A stretch of DNA of 64,000 bases from Agapanthus africanus (GCA_030015575.1 JASDDO010000006.1:203923632-203987631), one strand, 5' to 3'; shown: positions 33,240 to 46,926, numbered from the stretch's first letter. The notes: generated from the letters alone by a model not told the origin. A program made the numbers and translations.

Positions 33240-36200
33240 TCAAGATAATAAAATGTATCGCTTGACCGATCCGAATTCTTATTCGAGGCTGGGGAACGTC
33301 GGTTCGGCTCTAACTTGGGACAGCAGTCATAAGTATGAGCAAGGGAAAGAGGATTGTATGGATTCCCAGGATACCCAGTTGAAGAAGAAGCATAGTTTTG
33401 TATCTACTTCAGGTGTTCTTGTAATTGAGAACTGCTTTACGGTCAGCCCTACCTCCTGAGTACTTGATACCGGATCATGATCTCATATTTGTAATATATT
33501 GTAGGGACTGAGAAAAAGTAGGAGAGTTGCACCTGGTGATATGTCGCTCAGGGTAGCGAACGGAGCACAAGTTAATGCTGCAGCTGTCGGTGAATATCAC
33601 CTGGTGTTGCCAAATGGCAATACTATGATTTTGAACGATTGCTACTATATACCTTCCATGGTTTGTAACATCATATCAGTTTCTTTACTCGATAAAGATG
33701 GATATAACTTTGTTCTTGATAAGAATATCATGAACATCTACCTTCATAAGGTACTGGTTGCAGAAGGTACACTGTGTAATGGTATCTACGTTCTAAATTA
33801 GAATACAGTTCTCAATGTACAAAACACACGCAAGATGGAGAATTCAGATACGAATGATTCCTACTTGTGGCATTGTATACTTGGTCATATCGGAGAGAAA
33901 AGACTAAGTAAGTTGCATAAAGATGGACTCTTGAATACGTTCGAGTTTTCATCTTATAAAACTTGTCAGTCTTGTCTCAAAGGAAAGATGACCAAATCTC
34001 CATTCACCGGACATGGAGAAAGAGCAACAAAGCTCTTGGGACTCATACATAGTGATGTATGTGGTCCAATGTCTATACATGCAAGGGGTGGGTTCTCCTA
34101 CTTCATCACATTCACTGACGATATCTCTAGGTTCGGATATGTGTACCTGATGAAACACAAATATGAAGCTTTTGAGAAATTCAAGGAATTCAGAAACGAA
34201 GTAGAGAACCAGACTGGCAAAAGTATCAAGATCTTCCGGTCTGATAGAGGAGGGGAGTACTTAAGCACGGAATTCCTAGATTACTTAAAAGAGAATGATA
34301 TTCTCTCTCAGCTTACTTCCCCTTATACACCATAGCACAACGGTGTATCGGAGCGGAGGAATCGTACCCTATTGGATATGGTTCGCTCTATGATGAGTAG
34401 TGCCGAGTTGCCTCTTTCATTTTGGGGACATGCGCTTTTGATAGCGGCATATCTCTTGAATGATGTTCCGTCTAAATCAGTGCCTAAAACACCATTCGAG
34501 ATATGGAATGGTAAAAGGCCGTATCTTAAACGTATTAAGATATGGGGTTGTTCGGCCTATGTAAAAGTACAAAATCCGGACAAACTTCAGGCACGTTCAG
34601 TTCTATGTAAATTTGTGGGATATCCTAAAAACTCTATAGGATATCTGTTCTACCACACCGAGGAACAGAAGGTGTTTGTATCTCCCCACGCTACCTTTTT
34701 AGAGTGGCAATTTCTTGCAAAAGAAACAAGTGGGAGTTCGGTAGAACTGGAAGAAATTCAGCGACCAAAAAATGAAACTGAAGATTTGACAGAACCTCAG
34801 GATTCAATAACCCCAGACGATCCTCAGCCACTCCGCAGATCTGGTAGGATTTCTCGTCCGCCCGAGAGACACTACGGTTTTCTCATAGACGGGGATCAAG
34901 AAGATTGCATCTTGGAAGAAGATGATCCTACCAGTTTCAGGCAGGCCATTACTAGTAGGGACTCTGATAAGTGGCTGGAAGCTATGCAATCCGAAATGGA
35001 GTCCATGTACACCAATAAAGTGTGGACCTTGGATATTGCTCCACCTGGGGTAAAACCTGTTGGATGCAAATGGATCTACAAAAGGAAACTTGGTGTAGAT
35101 GGGCAGGTGGAAACCTATAAGGCTAGACTCGTTGCAAAAGGTTTTCGTCAAAGACCTGGTGTGGACTATGACGAAACTTTTTCTCTAGTGGCTATGCTCA
35201 AATCCATTCGGATCCTACTTGCCATTGCTGCCTTCCATGACTATGAAATCTGGCAGATGGACATAAAAACGGCTTTTCTAAACGGCTGTTTAGAAGAGTG
35301 CGTTTACATGGATCAGCCAGAGGGTTTTGTAGACAGTGGGAGCAGCGGGAAGGTGTGCAAGTTGCTTAATTTATGGATTAAAGCAGGCATCGCGGAGCTG
35401 GAACATCTGTTTTGATGAGGCAATCAAGGAATTTGATTTCATCAAGAACGAAGATGAACCTTGTGTCTATAAGAAGATTGTAGGACGAACTGTCGTGTTC
35501 CTAGTCTTGTACGTGGACGACATTCTTTTGATAGGAAATGACATTCCTATGCAACAATCGGTCAAGCTATTCTTGTCACAACGGTTCTCCATGAAGGACC
35601 TGGGTGATGCCTCGTACATTCTGGGGATCAAGATCTACAGAGATAGATCCAAGAGACTACTGGGACTTTCGCAGTCCAGGTACATAGAGACCGTACTAAA
35701 GAGATTTAGTATGGAAGATTCCAAGCACGGTAATATACCCGCATTGCACGGAATCACCCTCTCCAAGAAGATGTCTCCTAAGACTGACGAGGAGAGGGTT
35801 CACATGAGCACTATACCCTACGCTTCGGCTGTAGGATCTACAATGTATGCGATGCTATGTACAAGACCAGATGTATATTACGCGCTGAGCGTGGTGAGCC
35901 GGTATCAGTTAAACCCAGGTGAGGACCACTGGACGGTAGTGAAGAACATTCTCAAGTACCTGAGAAGGACTAAGGAGATGTTCCTGGTTTACGGTAATTG
36001 AGACTTCAGGGTCGAGTCCTTTACCGATTCAAGCTTCCAGAGTGACAAAGATGACAACAAATCTGTCTCGGGTTTTGTATTTACCCTCAACAGAGGGGCG
36101 GTATGTTGGAGGAGTTCCAAACAGGAAACCGTCGCAGACTCGACGATGGAGGCTGAATACATTGCTGCAAGCGATGCCGCAAAAGAGGCAGTCTGGATGA

Positions 36201-36500
36201 AGAAGTTCATTAGTGAACTTCAAGTGGTTCCGTCCATTGTTGACCCAATACCTTTGTATTGCGATAACAATGGGGCTATAGCTTTAGCAAAGGAACCAAG
36301 GTCCCATCAGAAATCCAGACACATCTTAAGGCGGTATCACCTGATCAGGGAGATCATTGATCGCCAGGAGATCGAGGTACGGAGAGTGGACACAAAAGAC
36401 AACACGGCGGATCCATTCACAAAGGCCCTCCCTCAAACACAGTTCGAGCGACTTTTTGAGCTATTGGGTATGCGGTACGCCAGCAGCTGGCCTTAGTGCA
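33240..36500 (+). pseudogene. Copia coding region of B (broken)
   Basis: Recognisable parts in order are a protease-region lead-in (33400-33800), the gag-pre-integrase motif CQSCLKGKM (33960-33990), the integrase core (HSDVCGP, FTDDIS, RSDRGGEY; 34040-34370), the chromodomain-less linker, reverse transcriptase (MDIKTAFLNG, YVDD at 35511-35522) and RNase H (DSTMEAEYIA, LYCDNNGA, KALPQTQFERLFE; to about 36465). Protein motifs closely match element A. It has several breaks and no gag zinc knuckle was recognised, so it would need proteins from elsewhere. Fossil. Confidence 0.88.
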
Positions 36501-36536
36501 GACGTTGGGTATGCGGTACACCAATTACTGGCCTTT

Positions 36537-36552
36537 AGTGCAAGTGGGAGAT
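36537..36552 (+). other. Polypurine tract of B
   Basis: AGTGCAAGTGGGAGAT directly precedes the 3' LTR and matches the tract of C in reverse. Confidence 0.85.
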
Positions 36553-38697
36553 TGTTGAATATGTATGCCCTAGAGGCCATTATTGTATAGTACTAGTTTG
36601 TATAATACATTTTGGAGGCTTGGGATATATATACGGGTTTACGACAGTCTTGCTCGATATAGTATTATGCTACTTGGTTTGTTTCTATCTTAATATGTAT
36701 ATATGTTTTTTTAACATATCGCTAAAAACATGTTGATGGAGCCCTTATGAATTTTGCTTGACTACCGGCGTTGTGATGGCGATCCCATAAGTGGGGGCTG
36801 GGTAGTCTATAAGCACATCCTTATTTTGGTCCCTAGTCATAGGATTATCGAGACAGGGCATCGATACTCCAGAGTAGACTAGTGCATACGCTTCTCGTCC
36901 CAGCAGGGGAGATGGTCTGTCCCACAGCCATCAATACGTCGTACTGGAGATAGTATGCAGGTGCTCGTTAGGTTACGAGTACACTGGAAAGGACTCGTCG
37001 GGAACTGTTGGTTGGTATTATACCTATCGTCAGTTAACAGTTCCCAAGTGACATGAGTACAACTTAGTCCGCTGACTTGACACTGTCACTTCGCCTCGAG
37101 TGTGTTCCCACTGTTCTTAGATTACTACCCTACCACGGCTCTACTGAGTCGTGCAAACAGGTAGTAGTTGGGTGCAGTCCCGAAGTACTTGGAGGCAGTG
37201 ACGGTTAGACAAGATTCGTCTCTCCCGGTATTGGGAGTTGATATCGCGCTGTGTCTAGGAGAGCCATTACACAAAGTCGTCCCTGGCCAGGGCAAGCGAG
37301 ATTTGCTGGTAGTGTTACAAGTAGTTTCTCAGGGTGTTTTGGGCTACACTCCGACACGACTTGTACCGCTATTAGGGGACTGACGTTTACCGCCCCTAGG
37401 CCCGCTATGCGATACTCTTAGACGAACAGACCGGACTGTACGGAGATTGTTATATTCAGGCTCAGTAGGAGTTAGGATGGGTTCACCTCATCAGTCTTCT
37501 TGTCGGCATCTACCTGGGGACCGTTACGTACAGCTAGTACCGCTTGCGGCCTGTGGTTAAACCCACTGCCAGCGTAGTGTCGAGCCTTTAGAGTCCCACA
37601 CAGAGGGTTACTCGCCTTTGGGCAAAACCGAGTAGAGGTCGCATGGTTTTGCGACAGGGTTCGTTCACACTCGCGCACTTGTGCACGTTTTAGTGTCCGG
37701 ACAGTTATTACTAGCGGGCTTTGGTTTAAGCCAGATCCTAGTATTTGTTTTGGGATTGGTTTTGTCTCAGTGTATTCGTGTTCCTTGGAACACGGATGCG
37801 GGTGTGTATGTACAGTTGACAGTGGCAGAGGCAGAGGATTTTCATTAGGGTTGTTGACCATTTGACTTTGGTTGACTTGTTGACCATTTGACTTTGGTTG
37901 ACTTGTTGACCGTTGACTTTTTATAAACCCTAATGAGAATGAGAAATAATATGATTAATAATATTAATTAAGCATTATTGTGTCATGGTTGAGTTGAACA
38001 TTTGACTTTTGTTGACATTGTTGACCGGTTGACCATTGTTGACTTGTTGACCATCATCATTTCATTGCTATGACTTTTGTTTACTTGTTGTTCTTTACAA
38101 AAATGCAATAATTGCATGAAATGATAATGGCCATTGAAACTAACCATCACAATACTTTATTATTATTATTATCATTATTATTTTTTGCTTTTGTGAGCAT
38201 GGTTGCATTATGAGAGCTCATTCTATCATCTTCTTTCTCTCTCATGAAAAAAGCTCTCCCTCTTCCTCTCTCAAGGTTCAAGTGTTCCATGAGTTGGAAA
38301 TCATGAACCTTTGAGACAAAACTACCATAACTCTTCTCTACTCATTCTAAGGTTCTAGGTTTAGCACACCAAGCACCTTAGTTATCTCTAGGTTGAGATA
38401 AGAGCTCAAGTTCGAGGCCCTCGGGTGGATCCATTTACGGCAAAGTGGAGACGACGAGGAGAAGCCGTTCAAGCCACTACGAGGAGCAAGCAAGGAGGTG
38501 AACCACCAAAAGAAGAGAAGGAGTTCAAGACCTAGGTATAACCATTCTACATAGTAGCTAAAACTTGTAGTATATTTGTTAGTTCTTGTTTAGCAAAGAT
38601 CCTTATTGCATGGTCCATTTTACCTAGTTAGGAAAAATTTGATTTTTACCTATTCTGCCTCCCCGAAAGAACCGGGGTGGGTAACGTGGACCTAATA
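36553..38697 (+). mobile_element. 3' LTR of B
   Basis: TGTTGAATATG to ACCTAATA, 2,145 bp, colinear with the 5' LTR including the W-box clusters. Confidence 0.92.
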
Positions 38698-40132
38698 GTG
38701 GTTGATGGAGGTTTTAACTAGATACAACTGAATAAATATACAAGTATAAATGGTGGTCACGATGTAAGTGAACCCCAACTACCAAATCAATCACCCGGAA
38801 TAAAGTGGTGTGCCAGCAAGCCGCAACGGAACCTGTGCGGTCAAACCTGCAAGAAAACTGTGGCACAACGGTGGTGAGTTGCCAACTCGTGAGTCGAAGA
38901 CATCACCGAGTAGAAATCGAATGTATGACTATCTCCTAGGTCATACAATAATATAATAATATAATGACATCGAGTTATAACAAGGGTAACAATATAAGCA
39001 TAAGTATAATACCAGTGTACTCGTGTCCGTGTGATAAAGTGGTGATATGCCATGTGTATCATGTATAAATGCATCATCCAACGTGTGTCCAACAACGACA
39101 CACAAAATCATGATAAAACCTGAGTGCCTAGCATCGACGCTCGAAAACATCATGAAAACCGTGTCCAGCAGCGACACATAATCCTCATATCTCGGGCTTC
39201 GTCTGTCTGGATCGGCCCCATATCATCTGATTTCACGACTACGGTCAGTATCCTCTGGATATCCGCCTCGCCAAACTATCACCGGTCGGTAGTGCTCCCC
39301 TTCCGGCTCAACGTCTCTCTATACGATCTTCTTGCCCTGGGGTACCGCACCGGGTCCACCATATACTCGCAGACGGTGTCTCCTCGCTCCTTGAATCGGG
39401 TATACAAATATGCTCAGAACCGAGAAATCTCATGGTGGACGCCACACATCATATCACGAGAAACTGCATTTTCCTTTTTGAAATGATCATAAGTTTATAA
39501 AATTCACATGCGGTTTCCCAAATCCAGAAATCTCATGAAAACCGAAATCTCATAATCATGAGCTAATAATGACACAAATGAATACCGACATAAAGCCAAT
39601 CTACAGTGCATAACCAGAATGTATGTATATAAATGCATGTGGCATCTAAATAAGAAATGCAGTATCTAAACTAGCATGTGAGATCATGAATGCTAAATAA
39701 TACTACTAAGCTACCATTTACCAGGTTGTATGAGTGAAGTAACGGTTTCTAATGTGTACATGGCATGGCAATTATCGAAGGTGATGTGTGTGAGCCAGCA
39801 AGCAAGTGTACGTGCAACATACGCATCATCGGTAATGGTGCATGTGCCTTAGCAGATGAGATCATAACAGCTAATGAAAACACATGTGTATATATATAAT
39901 GCAATGAGAACAATATGAACATAACAGGGAAGTAAACAGTTTATGCAACAATATATAGAATATATATCTATATACCAGCCATACAGTTATCGTATTTAAA
40001 ATAGCACGAATCATTATTTTTAGAAAAGTATGGGCTACGGTGTTTTTAAGAAAAGAGATACCTTTTGAAAAACCGTAGCGTCCCTCGGTTTGTCTTTTGG
40101 AAATACCTACGATTAGTTATTTTTGAAAATAG
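38698..40132 (-). mobile_element. 5' LTR of T, second segment
   Basis: It continues the T LTR after B and aligns with P from about 44370 to 45750 (for example the GGCATGGCAATTATCGA and GCATCATCG blocks). It stops where copia LTR G starts, so the rest of the T LTR is missing. The P tandem array is not present here. Confidence 0.75.
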
Positions 40133-40822
40133 TGTTGGCTATTGTGCCCTCAAGGCAATTATTGTAATCGTAGGCAGGTGATTATGATGATTGATGGAGG
40201 ACCTATACAGATAGAACAGTCTTACTCAAAATGATAGTATGCTATCTGGTTTGCCTTTATCATCATGTACATGCATTATGTGGTATTACAGATCACTATT
40301 ACATATTGATAGAGCTTATAGGATTCTTGCTTGACTACCAGCATTATGATGGCGATCATATACATGGGAGCTGGGTGGTCTATAAGCACATCCTTAAATG
40401 TCCCTAGTCGTGGGAGTATCAAGACTGTGTATCGATACTCCGGAGTAGACTAGTGTGTACTTATCGAGACCCTGACAAGGGGCGGTAGCTGGTCTTACAA
40501 GCCAATAGTGTCAGTTAGTCACCTAAGATAGTATACAGGTGCTCATTGGGTTATGAGTTACACTGGGCAGACTCGCCAGGAACATGCTAGTTGGTATTAT
40601 ACCTATTGTCAAATAGAAGTTCCCAGGTAACACGTGTACATGTTAGTTTGTCGACCTGAGATCGTTATTTGTCTCATGTGAGTTCCCACTGTACTTTGAT
40701 TACTACCCTACCATGGCTCAAAGGAGTCGTGTAAATAGGTTTTAATTGGGTATAGTCCCGAGCTACATGGAGGCAGTGAGCGGATCGTCAGGGATTCGTC
40801 TCTCCCGGTATTGGGGGTTGAT
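40133..40822 (+). mobile_element. Partial copia LTR G (C-type start)
   Basis: It starts TGTTGGCTATTGTGCCCTCA, like the C LTR in sense orientation, and carries the first 0.7 kb of the shared core before being cut at 40822. Confidence 0.75.
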
Positions 40823-43071
40823 TGTTGGGATTCCTTAGCACCTAGCCTAGGGTTTGCAAGCATCACACATATTAGTTATATGTATGCCCTAGAGGCCATT
40901 ACTGTACATACGATGTATATTGTAGTGGATGCTAGGACATATATAGGGAGGGCTTTCTTGCTCGACATGATAGTATGCTATCTGGTTGTACTTTATCTTA
41001 ACATGTACTCTAATTGTCTCTATGTTACATGTTGATAAAGCCCTTAGGATATGTACTCGACTACTGGGACTATGATGAGATCATACTAGTGGGGCCACGG
41101 TAGTCGACGAGTACATCCTATAACTGTTCCTAGTTGAGGGTGTATCGAGACAGGGCATCGATACACCAGAGTAGACTAGCGTATACGCATCTTGACCCAT
41201 ATGATGGGCGATGGATGATCTCATATCCATCGGTGTTTGACATCAAGGATGGTGTACGGGTGCTCAGTGGAGACTGGGTACACTTGACGGACTCGCCGAG
41301 AACTCCCAGATGGTATTATACCTTACGTCAGATGGCAGTTCTCCGGTGACACTGGTACAGAGTAGTCTGTTGACCCGAGATCGTCATAGAGTGTTGTGTG
41401 ATTCCCACTGTGCTTTGATTTCCATCATACCACGTCCAAGAGGGCGTGCAAAAAGGTGGCTTTTGGGTACAGTCCCGAATCACATGGAGGCAATGAGCGA
41501 TAGGAGGGGATTCGTCTCTCCCGGTATAGGGAGTTGATGCTGTGTTGTGTTCGATTGGCTATAACCGGAAATCCCTAGCCAGGGTTGCTGAGATTTACTG
41601 GTAAGTGTTATCAGTAGTTTCTCGAACTGTTATAGACCTCATATCGACACGACTTATTGAGCTACTGTGGTCTGGCGTTTACCACCCATAGGCGAGATAT
41701 GCAACATATCAGACGACGAGACCGGACTGTACGGGAGTGTTACTGATTAGATTCGCAGGAGTACTAGCGGGCTTGCTTGTTGATCTTCTGATCGCTCAAT
41801 ACCCGGGTGGCCGTTACGTTTAGCAGACCGCTTGCGGCTTGTGGGTGTTTGATATGATCATCACCTACTGCCGGCGTATTGACGAGTCTTTAGAGTTCTA
41901 CACAGGGGTTTCCTGGCTCAAGCGAAATGGAGTAGGAGCACATATGTGATATGTGCGGGACCGAGATTGATACGATATGAGATACCGTATTCTATTCTCG
42001 CGATTTGTAACATTGATCGGTTGTATGCGATATAACCGGGTTATCGGATCAAGTGTTGATTCGATAAGTTGTTACACAAAATATTAGTCGGTTATAGCCG
42101 GGTTATTAAATCAAGAGTTGATTTAATAATTTAATGTATAATTATATATTTGATATATTACATTACATTAACTAGTATTAGCTCACTTAAGATTTATTTT
42201 CTCACTTGATTGTGCATAAGTGTATATATGATATATATTTGTGTACATATGATTGTGTCATGCTTGATGATACATCAAAGATGGGTGTATGAGACTTATA
42301 CCAAGATTAGGGTTTTGATTAGGGTTTTTTTTATATCTTAAGAATAACAAAAGAGAAAGACTTTGTCAAAGTTCTTAAGCTTTCATGAAGCTTGTGGAAA
42401 TATTGACAAAGTCAACTCTTTTGTCATTCTTAAGGATATTTAGTTAACCCAACCCTTAACCTCATGCTTTGGTTAATTCTATACATGAGTTAAGCATGAT
42501 AGCTTAACTCACCCATGGTTACATTATTGAGAGGATAATAATTCATATGATGATATTATTCTTTCTACTTCTTCTTCTTCATCAAGCTCCATGAAAAGCT
42601 TACTAGCTCCAATGGTGCCATGAGAAAAAGTGTGAGAAAATCAATTCTAAAGTGAGCCCACTTCCTACTTCTTCATTCTCTACCACTTGCCATGTAGTAG
42701 AGTGTGTTCTCTTCACAAAGTTCATGACCTAGTGAAGGAATAGCTTGAGTTAGTGTCTCCCCGACGTAGATCATCTTCGGCCTCGAAGTCATCGAAGCAA
42801 GCACGTTCGTTCTTCTTGTGAAGCTTCTCTAGAGTCCGGAGTTCACGATCACAGCGATGGGGACATCTACACGGAGCTAATGAAGTGAAGGACCGGATCT
42901 ACAAAGGTTGTAATCCCTTTCACTTAGTGTTAACCTGTTTAACATGTTAGTTTTCGCCTAAACTCTAGTATAAAGATCCGGGTTTGGGTTGTTCGGCACG
43001 GCTAAAATTTTAATCGGGCATGGTTGATGCTTCGTAGACTGTTGTACGTGTGCCTAGCAACCCTACAACAC
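40823..43071 (+). mobile_element. Copia LTR F
   Basis: The full shared core lies on the plus strand from about 40870 (ATTAGTTATATGTATGCCC) to GCAACCCTACAACA at 43071. The first 47 bases (TGTTGGGATTCCTTAGC...) resemble an LTR end in opposite orientation. No primer site follows, so it is not a clear 5' LTR. Confidence 0.7.
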
Positions 43072-45039
43072 ATGCCACAACAAAAATTTTAGGGTGCGCT
43101 AAGCAATCTAACTACAAATCGAACTAGAAAACTAGGGTAACAAAATAATAACCATACATTAGAAAGTGAAGTGAATGAAAATACAACCTTCATAGATCCG
43201 GTCCTTCACTTCTAAAGCTCCGTGTTGACTTCCCTTCGCTGCGATCATCGAGATCCCGGACTCTAGAAAGGATTTCCCCGGAGAAATGAACCGGCTAGCT
43301 CGTTGACTTCGAGGCCGAAGATGATCTACGTCGAGGAGACTCAAACTCAAGTTTAATCCGTTAGCTCTTGTAGAGACATAACCATGGTTTAATATAATGG
43401 TTTGGTTTAAAAATATCTTAAGTAAAACAAAGTGTGTGGACTTTGTCAAAGATACTTGAAGCTTCAAGCCATGACAAATAAAGCCACCATTTTGAAATAC
43501 TTAAAATAAATAAAACCCTCACAATTATAAATAAACATGGTGTATGCCACACACCCACCCATGTTTTCATGTATCATTTACCATGATACAATCTAGTGCA
43601 CAAACATATATCTCATATACAACATGTGCACAATAAGTGAGAAAATCAATCTTAAGTGAACAAATACTAGTTAATGTAAAGCAATATATCAAATATATAA
43701 TTATACATTAAATCATTAAATCAACACTTGATTTAATGATCAGGTAATATCGCATATAACTGACTAATATCAAGTGTATCATTATATCGAATCAACACTT
43801 GATTCGGTACCCCGGCTATATCTCATAAAACTGACCAATTATACAAATCGCGAGAATGAAATACAGTATCACATACTGGTATTATTCTCGGTCCCGCACA
43901 TATCTTATTGTCACGACCCGAAAGAGCACGTGACTGGCCCTTGAACCATATGAAGCCTATAGGACTCCATCTGATTCAAGTAAGCCAAAAGCCCAGAAAT
44001 CTAAAACCATTTTGAAGAAAACATGTTTGAAATCAAGGTTTTTAAATAACTAAGCCGAATGTGCATTTTAAAAACAGTACAATCTTTTCCAGAAATTTCG
44101 GCAGAGTTTCTTTTGTAAACATGGCCCCGAATGGGGTAAAACAAGAATAACGATATATATGCAATGATAAAGGCATCCCCAAGCGGGAGCTAGCTCTTCG
44201 TCAATCGACGGTCACAACCACGCAATGATATGATAATATACAACGCCAAGTGGCGAGGATCAAATCCAAAGAAAGCTCAAAAGCAACAAGAAAACCGCAA
44301 TACTACTAAGCGCGACTCTAGGTCGAATAATACAACACAGTCTCTAAGTCTGAAAGAATAAACAAGTTTTGGTTGATGGACAATTTCTAGATACAATGAA
44401 ATAAATAAATACAATGGTGGTTCTTGATGCGAAAGAATCCACCTACCAAAGCAAATCACCCGCAAGAAGAAAGTGTGCCAGAAATGCCGCAAAAGAACCT
44501 GTACGGCAGAACCTGCAAGAACTGTGGCACAACGGGGGTGAGTTGCCAACTCGTGAATAGAAACATCTACAAGCAGAAACCGAATGCAAGACATAAACCT
44601 AAGTCAACGATCAATAATATAATCCACAAGAGTACATCTGAGTGTAATAGGGTGGCAAGGTAACATCTAATCATGTATGTAGTGCCAGGTACTCAGGTAA
44701 TCACATGTCATCAATATAAGGTATGTCTGCATGAAGTAACCATGAAGAAATATCAATGATATCAATACACATATATTAGCGTCCCATACCACTAATATTG
44801 GTGTAAGGGTATATATAACAGCGCCCTCATACCCTGTTATATATACAAATAAAGTATGATCAATGTAAAACCAGTCTGTCTATGATCCAAGTCTGTATAT
44901 ATGTGGAACCCGTCCACCCGTCACCCAATGACAATAAGCATCATGTATGCAATGTGAGGATATAAACAAAATCATGGAAAAACATCATGAAACCCGTGCC
45001 TAGCATCGACACGTAAATCCTCCTGTATCGGGCATCCGT

Positions 45040-45360
45040 AATTCCGGATCATGCCCTACATCAAAGTACATATCGGGAATCCGTCAGTCCGGGTCATCCC
45101 TCTCTCAATGCATCGGGCATCCGTCATTCCGGATCATGCCCTATATCAATCCATCGGGCATCCGTCATTCCGGATCATGCCCTATATCAAAGTATATATA
45201 TATCCGGAATCCGTCAGTCCGGGTCATCCCTCTCTCAATGCATCGGGCATCCGTCATTCCGGATCATGCCCTATATCAATCCATCGGGCATCCGTCATTC
45301 CGGATCATGCCCTATATCAAAGTATATATCGGGAATCCGTCAGTCCGGGTCATCCCTCTA
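45040..45360. repeat. Tandem array with higher-order order in LTR P
   Basis: Units of about 40 bp (CGGGCATCCGTCATTCCGGA and a variant CGGAATCCGTCAGTCCGGGT) alternate in a repeating block of about 140 bp, giving roughly eight units. Confidence 0.88.
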
Positions 45361-46905
45361 GCACCGAGAAAACACGGGGCGACGCCCCAAATATCATATC
45401 AAGGGAACCGGGTTTTTAAATGGTTACTTATTTGAAAAGGCTACGGTTCCCAAATCCAGAAATCACATGAAAATCCAACATCAGGAAGTAAATCCAATGC
45501 GATGTGCTATGCAATCAATCCATGATGTATGCGACACATAAGGAAAGGTAATCATATCGGGAATCATGCAACATGGAATAGTAATGTGCATAAGTCGAAG
45601 GAAGAATCATCTCATGAATGCAATAGTACTACAGTGTAGTGGCATGGCAATTATCGATGATGAAGTGTGTGAGCCGGCAAATAGTGTACGTGGAACATAC
45701 GCATCATCGATAATGGTGCTGGTGTCCTAACAGCATGATAATAATATAGCAATGAACATATGCCAGCAATATGAATAGCATGAAGATGCAGAAATCTAGT
45801 AGTCAACATCACAGTGAAGTATCTACTATGCAAACTACACCTAAGTATCAGGTCAATCAGGAGGGGTAAGTGTGGAAACCACCTAAATCTGAGTCGGTAT
45901 ATATATAAAGATATATAGTCGGTGATCTCGCCTCAATGTCATATCATAAGATATCCTCGAGTTATGAGTGCGGATCTATCATCAATATCGGCACGTACGG
46001 TAAATCATCGTACGGCATCCCCATAGCTGGGTAGGGGTCGACATCTCACTGTCTCATCACATAACAGATATCACCATCATCAGATCATATAGTCTAGAGT
46101 ACCACTCTATGTCTAGTACAAACGGTAACATCAGTAAGTATGCATGCGGGGGTAAACACATATCCCAAGCCCGCAAGAATCACAAGTCATATCCCACATA
46201 TGAATCGTATCAAATCACCGATCCCAGGGCACCAAGCCTACATCATCGACTCACCTCCAAGTCATCACATAACATCAATCACAGTGCAAGTACAAGTGAT
46301 AAGCAAGGGTGTGTGTATAGGTGTAATTCTATCCTAGGGTTCGCGACTATGAACTACACTAGTCACTTCTAACCCTATACTATCCATGATACACCTAATG
46401 TCACCATAACTACATAATAATCTATCTACGGACTGCGGGGGTGCTATACGCCATCCACCCGACTTCCCCCTGTAGATATAATCTACTCACCTGTATCATC
46501 ATTTGCGGACATCACCACGCATTTGCTTGTCGTCCCGAAGTCTTCATGGGTACCTATACATCAAATATCGTATATGCGCATTAAAACCCAAATCCAAACT
46601 AAAACGGCGCATGAAATCCAAAACGATACGATAAGGGGGCCTATAGGTGAGAACCTATGGCACGCTTTCCAAACCATAAAAAAATCCTCTATATCGTCGC
46701 ATAAACGACAAATAGTCGAGCCAAAACACATTCCACCATTTCAGAATCAAAAATACGGATTACGGAAATACGAATCCAAAACAACAACTTAGGATATATG
46801 TCCCAGATTTCACCCTAGAAAGAATCTGTCAAAACTAGAAGTACCCTGGGTCAACACTAGAGGAGCTGGGGCTGTGCACAGAAAACGAGGAAATTCCTCA
46901 CTGGT

Positions 46906-46926
46906 CTGGCCGCAAATTGCGGCCAG
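46906..46926. repeat. Near-perfect GC palindrome in LTR P
   Basis: CTGGCCGCAAATTGCGGCCA plus G is self-complementary except at the centre. A half-site GGCGGCC follows at about 46940. Confidence 0.8.

Larger units (their letters stand above)
28765..38697 (+). mobile_element. Complete copia element B with both LTRs, TSD TGGTT
   Basis: 5' LTR 28765-30918, primer site, leader, pol parts, polypurine tract and 3' LTR 36553-38697 are all in order. Target copies TGGTT lie at 28760-28764 and 38699-38703, and the empty site matches P near 44368 (TTTGGTTGATGG). Spot comparison of the two LTRs shows a few differences per hundred bases, so it is a fairly recent insertion but older than C. The coding region is broken at several places. 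Confidence 0.9.
24011..40132 (-). mobile_element. Gypsy-type element T, non-coding interior, split by copia B
   Basis: Two LTR segments (24011-25329 and 28255-28764 plus 38698-40132) flank an interior of 2.9 kb with a primer site at one end and a polypurine tract at the other. LTR ends TGTAACATTTC and GGGTCGTGACA with a TGGTATCAGAGC primer site are typical of Ty3/gypsy chromoviruses such as Tekay/Del (inference). No gag, protease, integrase or RT is recognisable, so it looks like a non-autonomous derivative. Both outer LTR ends are incomplete. It carries complete element B as a later insertion. Confidence 0.75.

Noticed and set aside
40823-43071. F as a solo LTR with its own target duplication
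   Set aside because: The flanking 5-mers (TTGAT on the left and CATGC on the right) do not match and the first 47 bases run in the opposite sense, so the left boundary is compound.
45051-45435. Open frames of 99-122 codons with repeating IRHSGSCP-type peptides
   Set aside because: They are translations of the tandem array inside LTR P. Two frames stay open together because of the repeat period, so they are not evidence of a gene.
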